61,594 nucleotides of DNA from Bacillota bacterium (GCA_023419605.1 JAEZXR010000042.1:1-61594); one strand, 5' to 3'; positions 24,394 through 33,205 are shown, counted from the stretch's first letter. Made by a program: numbers and translations. Notes: generated by a model not told the origin, from the letters alone.

Positions 24394-24768
24394 CTACCCC
24401 CGTATCATTCGAATCGCCGCCAGGATCATGAATACTGCGAACACCTTTCGCAGAATCCCGGAAGGACAAATATTGAGAATTTTTGCGCCGATGTATCCCC
24501 CCACCACGCCGCCAATGGTAACTTTCAGGGTAAGCGCCATATCTACGTAACTGTGGCTGATATAAAAAAAGGCACTTACCAGGGTTAGGGGCAGTATGAT
24601 GGAGATGGCAGTGGCGTGAGCCACATGGTCCTCCGCATCCAGCAAAAGAATCATGGCAGGTACGGCAATGGTCCCGCCGCCGGAACCGAAAAGTCCGTTG
24701 GCCAGCCCCGTTATAATCCCGATAAGGACGCACTTGATATATTTTAAGGTTCGATTACTTTTTTCCAA
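24394..24768 (-). CDS. Half-size TauE/SafE-family membrane permease (subunit 1)
   Basis: 124 residues from TTG 24768 (127 from GTG 24777). It has four hydrophobic helices with the motif ITGLANGLFGSGGGTIAVPAM, the N-terminal half signature. AGGTG lies 6 bp before TTG and abuts a 47-bp perfect palindrome. With the following gene it probably forms a heterodimer equal to one full permease. A frame-shifted single gene is unlikely because both halves have complete N-termini and are separated by a repeat. Confidence 0.75.
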   Translation of the reverse strand: MEKSNRTLKYIKCVLIGIITGLANGLFGSGGGTIAVPAMILLLDAEDHVAHATAISIILPLTLVSAFFYISHSYVDMALTLKVTIGGVVGGYIGAKILNICPSGILRKVFAVFMILAAIRMIRG

Positions 24769-24778
24769 TAAAAACACC

Positions 24779-24825
24779 TACATACTAAGTAATAAAGCAC
24801 TTACTGCTTTATTACTTAGTATGTA
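24779..24825. promoter_or_regulatory. Perfect 21-bp-arm palindrome between half-permease and TetR genes
   Basis: Arms 24779-24799 and 24805-24825 are perfectly complementary around CTTAC. It lies in the divergent intergenic region, directly before the TauE-like start on the minus strand. It could be a tandem regulator site or an RNA hairpin that masks the ribosome-binding site of the permease gene. Confidence 0.7.
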
Positions 24826-24845
24826 AAAAAATCCTACTTTCAGTA

Positions 24846-24892
24846 TTGAAATTATTTCTATTCGGAATTATAATAATGAGTGAGTACTCACT
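24846..24892 (+). promoter_or_regulatory. Promoter and TetR operator of the tetR-ABC exporter operon
   Basis: TTGAAA (24846-24851), 17-bp spacer, TATAAT (24869-24874), followed by the perfect palindrome AGTGAGTACTCACT (24879-24892) at the start site. The GAGTNNNACTC-type palindrome is common in TetR operators and implies autorepression. Confidence 0.8.
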
Positions 24893-24953
24893 TGCATCGA
24901 ATTTACTATACGAATCCATTCCTTGGTTCGTACCCAGACAAGGAGGTTTGATC

Positions 24954-25583
24954 ATGGAAATCCCTGATTTAAGCGGAATGGGTCTTCCCGAGAAGGAGCA
25001 AAAGATTCTGGAGGCTGCCATCGGTGTTTTTTCCGAGAAGGGTTTCAGTGCTGCTACTACCAGTGAAATTGCCCGGCATGCAGGTGTGGCGGAAGGGACT
25101 ATATTCCGGTATTTCAAGACGAAAAAGGATATTCTTCGCGGTATTCTGATTCAGACTATAAACCTGCTCAGCAGTAAAGTCGTTCTGGATGGTGTGGAGA
25201 AGATACTGAAAGCATCCGACGGCAAGGATATGAAATGGATTTTGAAGGAAATCCTATACGACAGATTGAAACTGGTGGACTCTATTTTTCCTATGGCTAG
25301 AGTTATTTTTACCGAAGCACTGCTTCATGAAGATGTCCGGCAAGCCATCTATGAAAACATTATCTCCAGAGCTTTGGAAATGTTCAAGGAATTCCATATG
25401 AAAATGGCTGAACAAGGCCTCCTTAGAAAGGATATGGATTCTGTCGTACTCTTCCGAAGCATCCTGGGAAACCTGGGAATCTTTATATTGCAAAGAAAAC
25501 TGTTTGCTGACGTACTTCCTATTGAAGATGTGGATGGAGAGTTCGATCAAATGGTTGACATTTTATTAAAGGGAATATGTTAA
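24954..25583 (+). CDS. TetR-family transcriptional repressor
   Basis: 209 residues: N-terminal helix-turn-helix (ILEAAIGVFSEKGFSAATTSEIARHAGVAEGTIFRYFKTK, given here as its start ILEAAIGVF and end TIFRYFKTK) and an all-helical ligand domain. ATG 24954 is chosen for AAGGAGG 7 bp upstream; an in-frame frame continues upstream through the operator, which excludes it. It precedes an ABC exporter by ~57 bp and likely represses it in response to a drug-like or lipid ligand. Confidence 0.88.
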   Translation: MEIPDLSGMGLPEKEQKILEAAIGVFSEKGFSAATTSEIARHAGVAEGTIFRYFKTKKDILRGILIQTINLLSSKVVLDGVEKILKASDGKDMKWILKEILYDRLKLVDSIFPMARVIFTEALLHEDVRQAIYENIISRALEMFKEFHMKMAEQGLLRKDMDSVVLFRSILGNLGIFILQRKLFADVLPIEDVDGEFDQMVDILLKGIC

Positions 25584-25640
25584 GGGATAGATGAAGTTAT
25601 ATTTTCACCGACTCAATTTGAAGAAAGTAAGGTGGCGTTT

Positions 25641-26369
25641 ATGGAAAAGGTAATTGAAGTAAAAGGCTTAAAACAGCAGTTCGGTACCATGACTGTATTG
25701 GAGAATGTAACCTTGGATGTATTCAGCGGTGAGATTCTCGGGCTTTTGGGGCCTTCCGGCGCCGGAAAGACAACACTGGTAAAGGACATCATCGGAATGA
25801 ACCATCTTACAGCAGGGACCATCTCCATTTTGGGAACTCCCATGCCCTCCCTGGAGGCTGTACGCAATATCGGCTATATGGCCCAGTCCGATGCCTTGTA
25901 TGAGGACCTGAATGCTTATGACAATCTCTTGTTCTTCGGTGCTCTCTATGATTTGAAGGGAGCAGAAGCAAAAAAACGGGCGGATGAAGTCCTCTCAGTA
26001 GTCCAGTTGCTGGAACATGCAAAAAAGCCGGTACGCAACTATTCCGGAGGAATGAAAAGAAGGCTTTCCCTGGCTGCGGCACTTTTACACCGACCGAAAA
26101 TCCTTATATTGGATGAACCTACCGTCGGAATCGACCCGGTTTTACGCATGGAGTTCTGGAAGGAATTTGAGAATATAAAAGCTTCGGGGACAGCCATCAT
26201 CGTAACCACCCACGTTATGGATGAAGCCGAGCATTGCCAGCGGTTGGCCCTCATCCGGGACGGCGGAATTATTGCCATCGGGTCCCCGGAGGAATTAAAA
26301 CAAAGGTCCGGCAAATCTACCATTGAAGGGGCCTTTCTGCATTTCAGCGGAAAGAATACGGAGGTGTAA
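25641..26369 (+). CDS. ABC exporter ATP-binding protein (drug/ABC-2 type)
   Basis: 242 residues. Walker A LGPSGAGKTTL, Q-loop GYMAQSDALY, signature YSGGMKRRLSLAAALLHRP, Walker B ILILDEPTVGIDP and a switch His in VTTHVMDEAEHC. Organisation and length match NatA/DrrA-type exporters. ATG 25641 follows AAGGTGG; a GTG at 25632 lies within it. The membrane partner starts 3 bp downstream. Confidence 0.92.
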   Translation: MEKVIEVKGLKQQFGTMTVLENVTLDVFSGEILGLLGPSGAGKTTLVKDIIGMNHLTAGTISILGTPMPSLEAVRNIGYMAQSDALYEDLNAYDNLLFFGALYDLKGAEAKKRADEVLSVVQLLEHAKKPVRNYSGGMKRRLSLAAALLHRPKILILDEPTVGIDPVLRMEFWKEFENIKASGTAIIVTTHVMDEAEHCQRLALIRDGGIIAIGSPEELKQRSGKSTIEGAFLHFSGKNTEV

Positions 26370-26372
26370 TGT

Positions 26373-27422
26373 ATGCGGTCTTTTATTGTTGCGAAACGAC
26401 TAATCAAGCAGCTTTTAGCAGATAAACGTTCCATCGGGCTTATGTTTGTGGCTCCGATTCTAGTCATTTTTCTTCTGAATGTTATTATGACTTCCTCTAC
26501 CTCGAAGCCGTCTATTGATGTTGTATCCGCACCACAGGCCTTTGTAGAGACGTTAAGCAAGGATGCCGATGTACGTTCAGTCAGTAGTGAAGAAGAGGCT
26601 CTGGATGCTTTGAAGGCTGGTAAATCGGACGCTTATGTGAAGTTTTCGGGTACTGCTCCCGAGGTAACCGTAGAGGGCTCCGACCCCACCGTTACCGGCA
26701 TGGTGACAGGCGTTATCAAAAAGGCCATGATGTCTAACCTCCCCACCATCCCCGGCGTTGCTGCAAAAGCCCCGACTCTGCCGGAACCGGAGGTCAAATT
26801 CCTGTACGGTTCAAAGGATATGGAGTTCTTTGATTCCCTAGCCCCCCTCTTCATGGGCTTTTTCATCTTCTTCTTTGTTTTCCTCATTGCCGGTGTCTCC
26901 TTCCTGCGAGAACGGATCAGCGGTACACTGGACAGGATTCTGGCCACCCCTCTTCGAAGAGGTGAAATCGTTCTGGGCTACTTTCTGGGCTTCGGGCTTT
27001 TCATCGCCATTCAAACCGTCCTTATTCAAACCTTTATCGTTTACGGTCTGAATGTCGTGATGAAGGGCAGCTTCTGGCTGGTACTGCTGATCAATCTGAT
27101 TCTGGCCGGTCAGTCTCTGGCATTGGGAACCTTGCTTTCCGCCTTCGCCAGAAATGAATTTCAACTATTCCAGTTTGTTCCTATTGTAATCGTACCTCAG
27201 ATTCTCTTTAGTGGAATTTTCGACCTGAGCGAAGCGCCCAGGTGGGTCAATGCGCTGTCGCAGATTTTCCCGCTGACCTATGGAGCCAAAGCGCTGCGGA
27301 ATGTAATGATCCGGGGATTCGGAATCGGAGATATCGCACTTGAATTGGGAATCCTGCTGGCCTACGCAGTGGTATTCCTGGTATTGAATTCACTGGTATT
27401 GAAGAAATATAGAAGAATTTAA
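26373..27422 (+). CDS. ABC-2 type exporter permease
   Basis: 349 residues: one N-terminal helix (~25-40), an extracytoplasmic domain (~45-165), then five C-terminal helices with the ABC-2 motif ERISGTLDRILATPLRRGEI. Homologous in layout to NatB/YhgE-type and DrrB-type permeases. It forms a full transporter as a dimer with the preceding ATPase. The operon closes with a terminator. Confidence 0.9.
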   Translation: MRSFIVAKRLIKQLLADKRSIGLMFVAPILVIFLLNVIMTSSTSKPSIDVVSAPQAFVETLSKDADVRSVSSEEEALDALKAGKSDAYVKFSGTAPEVTVEGSDPTVTGMVTGVIKKAMMSNLPTIPGVAAKAPTLPEPEVKFLYGSKDMEFFDSLAPLFMGFFIFFFVFLIAGVSFLRERISGTLDRILATPLRRGEIVLGYFLGFGLFIAIQTVLIQTFIVYGLNVVMKGSFWLVLLINLILAGQSLALGTLLSAFARNEFQLFQFVPIVIVPQILFSGIFDLSEAPRWVNALSQIFPLTYGAKALRNVMIRGFGIGDIALELGILLAYAVVFLVLNSLVLKKYRRI

Positions 27423-27435
27423 AAATACAAGCATA

Positions 27436-27480
27436 GGTGGCCTGATTGCCAATAAACCGGCAGATCAGGCCATCTTTTCT
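27436..27480 (+). terminator. Terminator of the TetR-ABC exporter operon
   Basis: Stem GGTGGCCTGATTGCC / GGCAGATCAGGCCATC with an 8-nt loop and TTTTCTT tail. Confidence 0.85.
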
Positions 27481-27525
27481 TACATTACTGTTTACTATTC
27501 ATAAATAATCGGTTTTGTGCTACTA

Positions 27526-27531
27526 TATAAT
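27526..27531 (+). promoter_or_regulatory. Candidate -10 box upstream of the kdgK leader
   Basis: TATAAT with no clear -35 at 16-18 bp. It places a start near 27538, which would include the whole structured leader in the kdgK mRNA. Confidence 0.4.
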
Positions 27532-27582
27532 ACATGGGTATAAATAAGTCAACTAAAACAATATGTATACAAAAAACATGAG

Positions 27583-27824
27583 TTAACTTGTGTGCTAGTT
27601 GCAAGGAAAGCGTCATGGAAGGTGGCTTCACTGACCAACGAATATCCGCATCAGCGGCATATTCTACCTTGGTTCGCTGCGCAGCAATTCATTGAGGAAT
27701 ACCACTAAGGGAAGCGACTTTATGCTCGCGCCCTAGAGACATTTCCCTCAAAGTCGTCTGAGCGTTGCTATTGAAGCCAGTCTGGAATGACGCTTTCCTT
27801 AGCAAAACTAGCACAACAAGTTAA
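27583..27824 (+). promoter_or_regulatory. Large structured leader (long inverted arms, internal pseudoknot) upstream of kdgK
   Basis: The ends pair over ~39 bp: 27583-27590 with 27817-27824, 27591-27600 with 27806-27815, 27603-27616 with 27787-27800 (14 bp perfect) and 27624-27630 with 27772-27778. The ~140-nt centre holds a hairpin (ACCAA/TTGGT, GAATAT/ATATTC, ~27634-27673) and crossing pairs GGGAA/TTCCC and CGACTTT/AAAGTCG (~27710-27756), an H-type pseudoknot. It ends 33 nt before the kdgK ATG. It may be a novel regulatory RNA or a MITE-like insertion; the stretch has no ORF. Confidence 0.6.
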
Positions 27825-27857
27825 GTTAATAGTGGATACATAGGAAAGGAGCTTTAT

Positions 27858-28895
27858 ATGTTGGAAAATTTACGCAGTAGTCAAAAAGAATATAATGTGC
27901 TGGGACTCGGAGAAGTTTTGTTACGCCTCTCCCCACCCAATAAGGAAAGAATCCTCAGCGGCGAGACCTTTGAAAAGCAAGCTGGAGGATCGGAATTAAA
28001 TGTAGTATCGGGGATTTCCCTTCTGGGCTTGCGCACGGGAATTATTACAAAGCTCCCTGATAACGAAATCGGCAAATATGTTAAAAACCGGATCCGTTTT
28101 GCAGGCGTGAGTGATGACTACATTATCTATGACCGCAGAAAGGAAGCCCGCCTGGGGATTTATTACTATGAAAGCGGTGCATCCCCACGAAAACCGGTGG
28201 TGGTATACGACAGGAGCAACTCCTCCTTCACGACGCTTACTTCTTCGGAACTGAATTCAGATCTTTTCAGCAAAACAAAAGTGTTTCATGTGAGCGGTAT
28301 TACCCTGGCATTGCATGGAGGGCTCCGGGAAGAGGTAAAGCAAATGATACGGCAGTTCAAGGAGAATGGCGCTTTAATTTCCTTTGATGTAAACTTCCGT
28401 GCTTCCTTGTGGTCAGAAGAAGAAGCGAGAAAGGAAATTACAGACCTGCTTCCTCTCATTGACCTGCTGTTCATCTCGGAGGAAACCTCGCGGAAGATGT
28501 TCGGGAAGGAAGGCTCCATCGAGGAAATCATGGCCAGCTACTCCAGGGAATTCGGCTGTAAGCTGGTAGCCACCACGCAGCGCACAGTCCTCAGCCCTAC
28601 ACGGCATACCTGGAATTCCCTGATATACTCCCATGAAGAGCAGCGCTTCTACCAGGAAGATCCTTATGAGAATATCGACGTGGTAGACCGTATCGGCAGC
28701 GGGGACGCCTATCTGGCGGGAGTACTTTTCGGGCTGCTGAAATATAACGATGTCCAAAAAGCGCTGGAATTCGGAAATGCCATGGCCGCTATTAAAAACA
28801 CCATCACGGGGGATATGCCGGTGAGTGATTTTAATGAAATTTCAAGAGTCATCCGTGAGCATAAGGAAAAAAACAGCAGTGAAATGATCCGCTAG
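27858..28895 (+). CDS. kdgK: PfkB-family sugar kinase, probable 2-keto-3-deoxygluconate kinase
   Basis: 345 residues, ribokinase fold. Visible: N-terminal GLGEVLLRLSPP and GGSELNVVSGISLLGL, the substrate lid region, and the C-terminal ATP/anion-hole motif DRIGSGDAYLAGVLFG, with the catalytic Asp in GSGDA. Similarity of the N-terminal EVLLRLSPP and the RLGIYYYE stretch points to KDG kinases, which yield KDPG in the Entner-Doudoroff or pectin route. AAAGGAG precedes ATG 27858. It faces the gluconate operon across a shared terminator and is monocistronic. Other acidic-sugar substrates are possible. Confidence 0.82.
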   Translation: MLENLRSSQKEYNVLGLGEVLLRLSPPNKERILSGETFEKQAGGSELNVVSGISLLGLRTGIITKLPDNEIGKYVKNRIRFAGVSDDYIIYDRRKEARLGIYYYESGASPRKPVVVYDRSNSSFTTLTSSELNSDLFSKTKVFHVSGITLALHGGLREEVKQMIRQFKENGALISFDVNFRASLWSEEEARKEITDLLPLIDLLFISEETSRKMFGKEGSIEEIMASYSREFGCKLVATTQRTVLSPTRHTWNSLIYSHEEQRFYQEDPYENIDVVDRIGSGDAYLAGVLFGLLKYNDVQKALEFGNAMAAIKNTITGDMPVSDFNEISRVIREHKEKNSSEMIR

Positions 28896-28937
28896 TTTTA
28901 TAACAACGGAAGAAATTGCGGAGCGATTTCAACACAC

Positions 28938-29019
28938 CCAGGTTGCATGGGCGAGCAGCAAGCTTTGCTTGCGACCAGCCAGGCTGCATGGACGAGCAGT
29001 AAGCTTTGCTTACGACCAG
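28938..29019 (+). repeat. Two tandem 41-bp units with covarying hairpins
   Basis: Units 28938-28978 and 28979-29019 differ at four positions. Each holds a hairpin, GCAAGC-TTT-GCTTGC in unit 1 and GTAAGC-TTT-GCTTAC in unit 2, so two of the four changes are a compensatory C-G to T-A swap. It lies in the kdgK 3' region, before the terminator. Confidence 0.75.
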
Positions 29020-29128
29020 TCCCGTTTCAACGAGGCGGGAGATATGCTCGCTGCCTATAAAGTTAATCGGTACCCGCCACATATAGAGGTGGGGACATCT
29101 TATGCCTCGTTATAAAATACAAATAGCA

Positions 29129-29170
29129 ATGGCCTCCTTTGTCAGTTCGCTGACAAAGGAGGCCATTTTG
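29129..29170 (+). terminator. Bidirectional terminator between kdgK and gnd
   Basis: Perfect stem of about 17 bp (29129-29145 with 29150-29166) with TTCG loop and flanking T-rich and A-rich runs. It serves kdgK and the convergent gluconate operon. Confidence 0.92.
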
Positions 29171-29185
29171 TTTATGTTTTATCTG

Positions 29186-30091
29186 TTATTCTCCATCTGC
29201 TCTTTCTACCTTATGCCCGCCGAATTCATTCCGAAGCGCCGCCACCACTTTGCCGGTGAAGGTATCTTCCTGAAGCGACCGGTACCGCATAATCAGAGAG
29301 AGTGCAATCACCGGTGTAGGCACTCCCAGGTCCAGAGCGGTCTCTACCGTCCATTTTCCCTCTCCGGAAGAATGCATGATTCCCTTGATGGAATCCAGAT
29401 TATTATCTTTACTGAAAGCGGACTGTGCCAGCTCCATGAGCCAGCTGCGGACCACTGAGCCATGGTTCCATACACGGGCGATTTCTTCATAATTAAAATC
29501 ATATTCACTGCCCTTTAGTACGTCAAAACCTTCTGCAATGGCCTGCATCATGCCGTATTCGATTCCGTTGTGCACCATCTTTACAAAATGGCCGCTTCCT
29601 CTTTGTCCGGTATACAGGTAGCCATTTTCAACGGAGATGTCCTTGAAGATTTGTTCACAGTAGGCAAAAACCTCCGGATCTCCGCCAATCATGGTACAAG
29701 CACCGCTCAGCGCACCGCTGGTTCCACCGCTGGTACCGCAATCCAGAAAATCAATCTTCTTCTCTTTCAGCTTTTCGTATCTCCGGATGGAATCCTTGTA
29801 GTTGGAGTTTCCCCCATCAATAATGATGTCGGAAGGGTCCAGGTACGCAGACAATTCATCGATGACCTGTTCCACCACGACCCCCGCCGGGATCATCAAC
29901 CAGATCACACGCCGGGAAGGGAGGCGCTGCAATAAGTCGCGCAAGGACTCCGCCGGCTCTGCGCCTTCTTTCGCTATTTTATCCACGATCTCCTTCGTTA
30001 TATCGTAGGCTACTACCTTATGCCCATTTCCTATCAAGTTCAAAGCCAGGTTATAGCCCATCTTCCCAAGACCAATTACACCTATATTCAA
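29186..30091 (-). CDS. gnd: 6-phosphogluconate dehydrogenase, decarboxylating (short NAD-type, GntZ/YqeC)
   Basis: Oxidative decarboxylation of 6-phosphogluconate to ribulose-5-phosphate. 301 residues, the short class rather than the 470-residue class. Visible: NIGVIGLGKMGYNLALNL Rossmann start, DGGNSNYKDSIRR, catalytic Lys region GSGHFVKMVHNGIEYGMMQ. A TTG at 30091 is chosen: it has AAAGGTG 6 bp upstream and starts exactly at the family N-terminus; an ATG seven codons earlier has no ribosome-binding site. Third gene of the gluconate operon. Confidence 0.92.
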   Translation of the reverse strand: MNIGVIGLGKMGYNLALNLIGNGHKVVAYDITKEIVDKIAKEGAEPAESLRDLLQRLPSRRVIWLMIPAGVVVEQVIDELSAYLDPSDIIIDGGNSNYKDSIRRYEKLKEKKIDFLDCGTSGGTSGALSGACTMIGGDPEVFAYCEQIFKDISVENGYLYTGQRGSGHFVKMVHNGIEYGMMQAIAEGFDVLKGSEYDFNYEEIARVWNHGSVVRSWLMELAQSAFSKDNNLDSIKGIMHSSGEGKWTVETALDLGVPTPVIALSLIMRYRSLQEDTFTGKVVAALRNEFGGHKVERADGE

Positions 30092-30196
30092 AGCAGTCAC
30101 CTTTCTTTCCATAGTTTTAACGGACTTAAAAGCTGAACTTCCGCAAACGACAAAAGTCCAACTTTTAAACCGTCTTCCCTATTCTACAAAATTATA

Positions 30197-31516
30197 TTAT
30201 ATAACCATGCTCAAAAGCAATACCCCTGCAAGTCCTACCACAGAAATCAGGGTTTCCATCACGGACCATGACTTTATGGTTTCCGGGATGGACAGGTTGA
30301 AGTATTCCTTAAATATCCAGAATCCCGGGTCATTTACATGGGAGAAGATCAAGCTTCCTGCCCCTGTCGCAATTACCATCAATTCCGGACTTACACTGGT
30401 GGCCCCGATGAGCGGTGCAACAATTCCGGCTGCCGTCATGGCTGCCACCGTTGCTGAACCCAGGGAAATTCTCAGGATGGCTGCGATGACCCATGCCAGA
30501 ACCAGCGGAGACAGGCTTGAATCCTTCATAATTTCCGCAATAAATTTGCCTACACCACTATCGACTAAAACCTGCTTGAAAGCTCCGCCACCGCCGATGA
30601 TCAGCAGAATCATGGCAATGGAAGCGATGGAGTCCGATACGATTTTCATAACTTCCGGCATTTTCTTGCCTCTGAAGATACCGAAAGTAAAGATTGCAAC
30701 CAATACGGAGATCAGAAGCGCCATGACGGGATCACCCAGGAAGGTGAAAATCCAGTACAGCGACGTAGTTTTCGGGATATACAGAGTTGCAAAAGTAGCA
30801 ATGGCCATGAGGATTACAGGAATTAACCCCGTAAATACACTGGTAAGGAAGCTTGGCATTTCTTCATCCTTGAAAATCTTAGGATTATAGAGATGTTTGG
30901 GAATTTCCTTCCCCCCCATGTTTTTCAGGAACTTGCTGAACAAAGGTCCTGCAATAATTACCGTGGGAATTGCCAGCAGTATGCCATACACAAGGGTCAA
31001 TCCCATATCCGCCTTATATACGCCCGCAATAGCTGTCGGACCCGGGTGCGGGGGCAGAAAGCCGTGTGTTACCGAAAGTGCCGCCGCCATGGGAACACCG
31101 ATATACAGAAGGGGAATATTTGCAGAAACTGCAATGGTAAATACCAACGGAATTAAAAGCACAAAGCCGACTTCGTAAAACAACGCTATACCGACAATGA
31201 ATCCGGTGATTACAACAGCCCATTGCAATCGCTTTTTCCCAAATTTGTCGATCAGCGTCATTGCAATTCTCTGTGCGGCTCCACTTTCCGCCATCAGCTT
31301 ACCCAGCATGGCCCCGAAACCGAGAATCAGTGCAAGGCTTCCCAGGGTGCCGCCAACACCGTTTTTAATGGATGTGATAACGTTTGTGGCAGGCATCCCC
31401 TCCAACAAACCAACCGTAAGAGCAACAAGAACCAATGAAATAAATCCGTTCAGCCTCAGTCCCAGCATCAAAACCAGCAACAAGGCAACACCAACACCTA
31501 CAATTACTAGTGGCAT
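30197..31516 (-). CDS. gntP: Gluconate:H+ symporter (GntP family)
   Basis: 439 residues, about 12-14 membrane helices; family motif FLPPHPGPTAIAG and ISLGSATVAAMTAAGIVAP are visible. Imports gluconate for the kinase encoded 34 bp upstream. GGGAGG lies 8 bp before the ATG. Confidence 0.92.
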   Translation of the reverse strand: MPLVIVGVGVALLLVLMLGLRLNGFISLVLVALTVGLLEGMPATNVITSIKNGVGGTLGSLALILGFGAMLGKLMAESGAAQRIAMTLIDKFGKKRLQWAVVITGFIVGIALFYEVGFVLLIPLVFTIAVSANIPLLYIGVPMAAALSVTHGFLPPHPGPTAIAGVYKADMGLTLVYGILLAIPTVIIAGPLFSKFLKNMGGKEIPKHLYNPKIFKDEEMPSFLTSVFTGLIPVILMAIATFATLYIPKTTSLYWIFTFLGDPVMALLISVLVAIFTFGIFRGKKMPEVMKIVSDSIASIAMILLIIGGGGAFKQVLVDSGVGKFIAEIMKDSSLSPLVLAWVIAAILRISLGSATVAAMTAAGIVAPLIGATSVSPELMVIATGAGSLIFSHVNDPGFWIFKEYFNLSIPETIKSWSVMETLISVVGLAGVLLLSMVI

Positions 31517-31550
31517 GATAATATCCTCCCTTTTTTAATACATCCGACCC

Positions 31551-33068
31551 TTATAAGTTTCCTATATTTACAAACTCATCCTTCAACAGCCCGTAAAGCC
31601 GTTCATAAATCGCATACACTTTCATGTACTCTCTGTGCTTTTCCTCGTCCGGTTCAAATACTCTGGATACCGGAACCAACCTTTCGACCTCTTCCACCCT
31701 GTCAATGAGGCCCAATGCCTTCATTCCCAGTACAGCGGCACCCAGGCAGGAGCTTTCATAGCTTTCTGCAATGGCCACCTTCTTATTGAATACATCGGCA
31801 AGAATCTGTACCCAGAGCTCCGATCGCACAAATCCGCCGGTAGCATAGATGGTATCAATGTTCCCGGTTGTTTCCTGCAGCGCTTTTCCTACACTGTAAA
31901 GCCCGAATATGACACCTTCCAGCAGTGCTCTGAGGAAATGGTCTCTTGTGTGCTTTATATTGACACCAAAAAAAACACCTTTGGAATTGGCATCCCAATG
32001 AGGGGCCCTTTCGCCCAGGAGATATGGAAGGAATAGGAGGCTATCCGCCCCGGCAGGAATGTTAGCCGCCTTTTCCGCCAGCAGTTCATAAGGGTCGATG
32101 CCTTTTTCCGCTGCCTCCCGGATTTCCAGCGGTGAAAAGTTGTCCCGGAACCACCGGAAAACAATTCCGCCATTGTTCACTGGTCCGCCCAGTACAAAGT
32201 GGTCCTCTGTCAGGATATAGCTGAAAATTCTTTCCTTCTCGTCATTCTTTGGCTCTTTTGCAATAATCCGGATGGCACCGCTGGTCCCGATGGTCACAGC
32301 CGCATCTCCCGGTTTGATTGCATTCACCCCCAGGTTTGCAAGGCAGCCATCACTTGCGCCTACCACAAAGGGAATATTCACGTCAATTCCCATTTGTTCC
32401 GCATACCCCGGGTTCAGTCCCACCAGACTGTGAGTCGTGGATACAGGCTTTGAGAGTTTCTCTTCCGTTATTCCCGTCAAATCCAGTGACTCTTTGTACC
32501 ACTGAAGAGTATAGATATCAAAAAGTCCTGTGGCAGAAGCAATGGAATGGTCAATCACATACTGCCCAAAGAGCTTATAAAATACAAACTCTTTAATGGA
32601 AACGAATTTGTGTGCCTTTGAAAACACATCCGGCATATGGTCCCTGAGCCATAGAAGCTTGGGCAGCGGCGACATGGGATGAACAGGTGTACCTGTCCTC
32701 ATATAGATATCATGTCCCCGGCTGCTGTTTTTAATGCCGGTGGCGTATTCATTGCTTCGGGTATCCGCCCATATGATACAGTCCGTCAGCTTGTTTCCTT
32801 CCGAGTCAACGGCAATCAGGCTGTGCATCGCCGAACTGAAAGCTACACATTCCAGTTCATTTCCTACCCCTTTGTTTTCGTCAGCCACCTGCCTTATGGT
32901 ATTTACTACTGCATCGAATATCACCAAAGGATCCTGCTCACTCCATGTAGGCTTCGGATTAAAAATTGGGTATTCAGTACTTTTCCGGGTCAGCAGGTTG
33001 CCTTCCAAATCAAACGCAATGGCTTTAGCACTTGTTGTCCCAATGTCTACACCAATAATATACTTCAT
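31551..33068 (-). CDS. gntK: Gluconate kinase (FGGY family)
   Basis: Phosphorylates gluconate to 6-phosphogluconate; 505 residues, actin-like FGGY fold as in Bacillus GntK. Visible: phosphate-1 loop YIIGVDIGTTSAKAIAFD, SEQDP, FSSAMHSLIAVD, ASDGCLANLG, TIGTSGAIR and the C-terminal YATGGFVRSELWVQILADV. ATG 33068 has AGAGGGAAG upstream; a start 16 codons earlier lacks one. First gene of gntK-gntP-gnd. Confidence 0.92.
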   Translation of the reverse strand: MKYIIGVDIGTTSAKAIAFDLEGNLLTRKSTEYPIFNPKPTWSEQDPLVIFDAVVNTIRQVADENKGVGNELECVAFSSAMHSLIAVDSEGNKLTDCIIWADTRSNEYATGIKNSSRGHDIYMRTGTPVHPMSPLPKLLWLRDHMPDVFSKAHKFVSIKEFVFYKLFGQYVIDHSIASATGLFDIYTLQWYKESLDLTGITEEKLSKPVSTTHSLVGLNPGYAEQMGIDVNIPFVVGASDGCLANLGVNAIKPGDAAVTIGTSGAIRIIAKEPKNDEKERIFSYILTEDHFVLGGPVNNGGIVFRWFRDNFSPLEIREAAEKGIDPYELLAEKAANIPAGADSLLFLPYLLGERAPHWDANSKGVFFGVNIKHTRDHFLRALLEGVIFGLYSVGKALQETTGNIDTIYATGGFVRSELWVQILADVFNKKVAIAESYESSCLGAAVLGMKALGLIDRVEEVERLVPVSRVFEPDEEKHREYMKVYAIYERLYGLLKDEFVNIGNL

Positions 33069-33205
33069 GGTTCTTCCCTCTTTTTCCTCTACGGTTTCAT
33101 CCAAATCTTTGATCATTCCCCACTATTCTATGCAACTGGGAATAAAGTTACATTATTAAAATTATTTTCAAAACCCAAATCAATAGCGCTATTTTTTGTT
33201 TTTTA

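Noticed and set aside
24394..24768. Single TauE gene broken by a frameshift
   Set aside because: The two halves are separated by a repeat, each has its own start signals and both carry an N-terminal-type glycine motif.
28938..29019. CRISPR array
   Set aside because: Two directly adjacent copies without spacers; no cas gene in the window.
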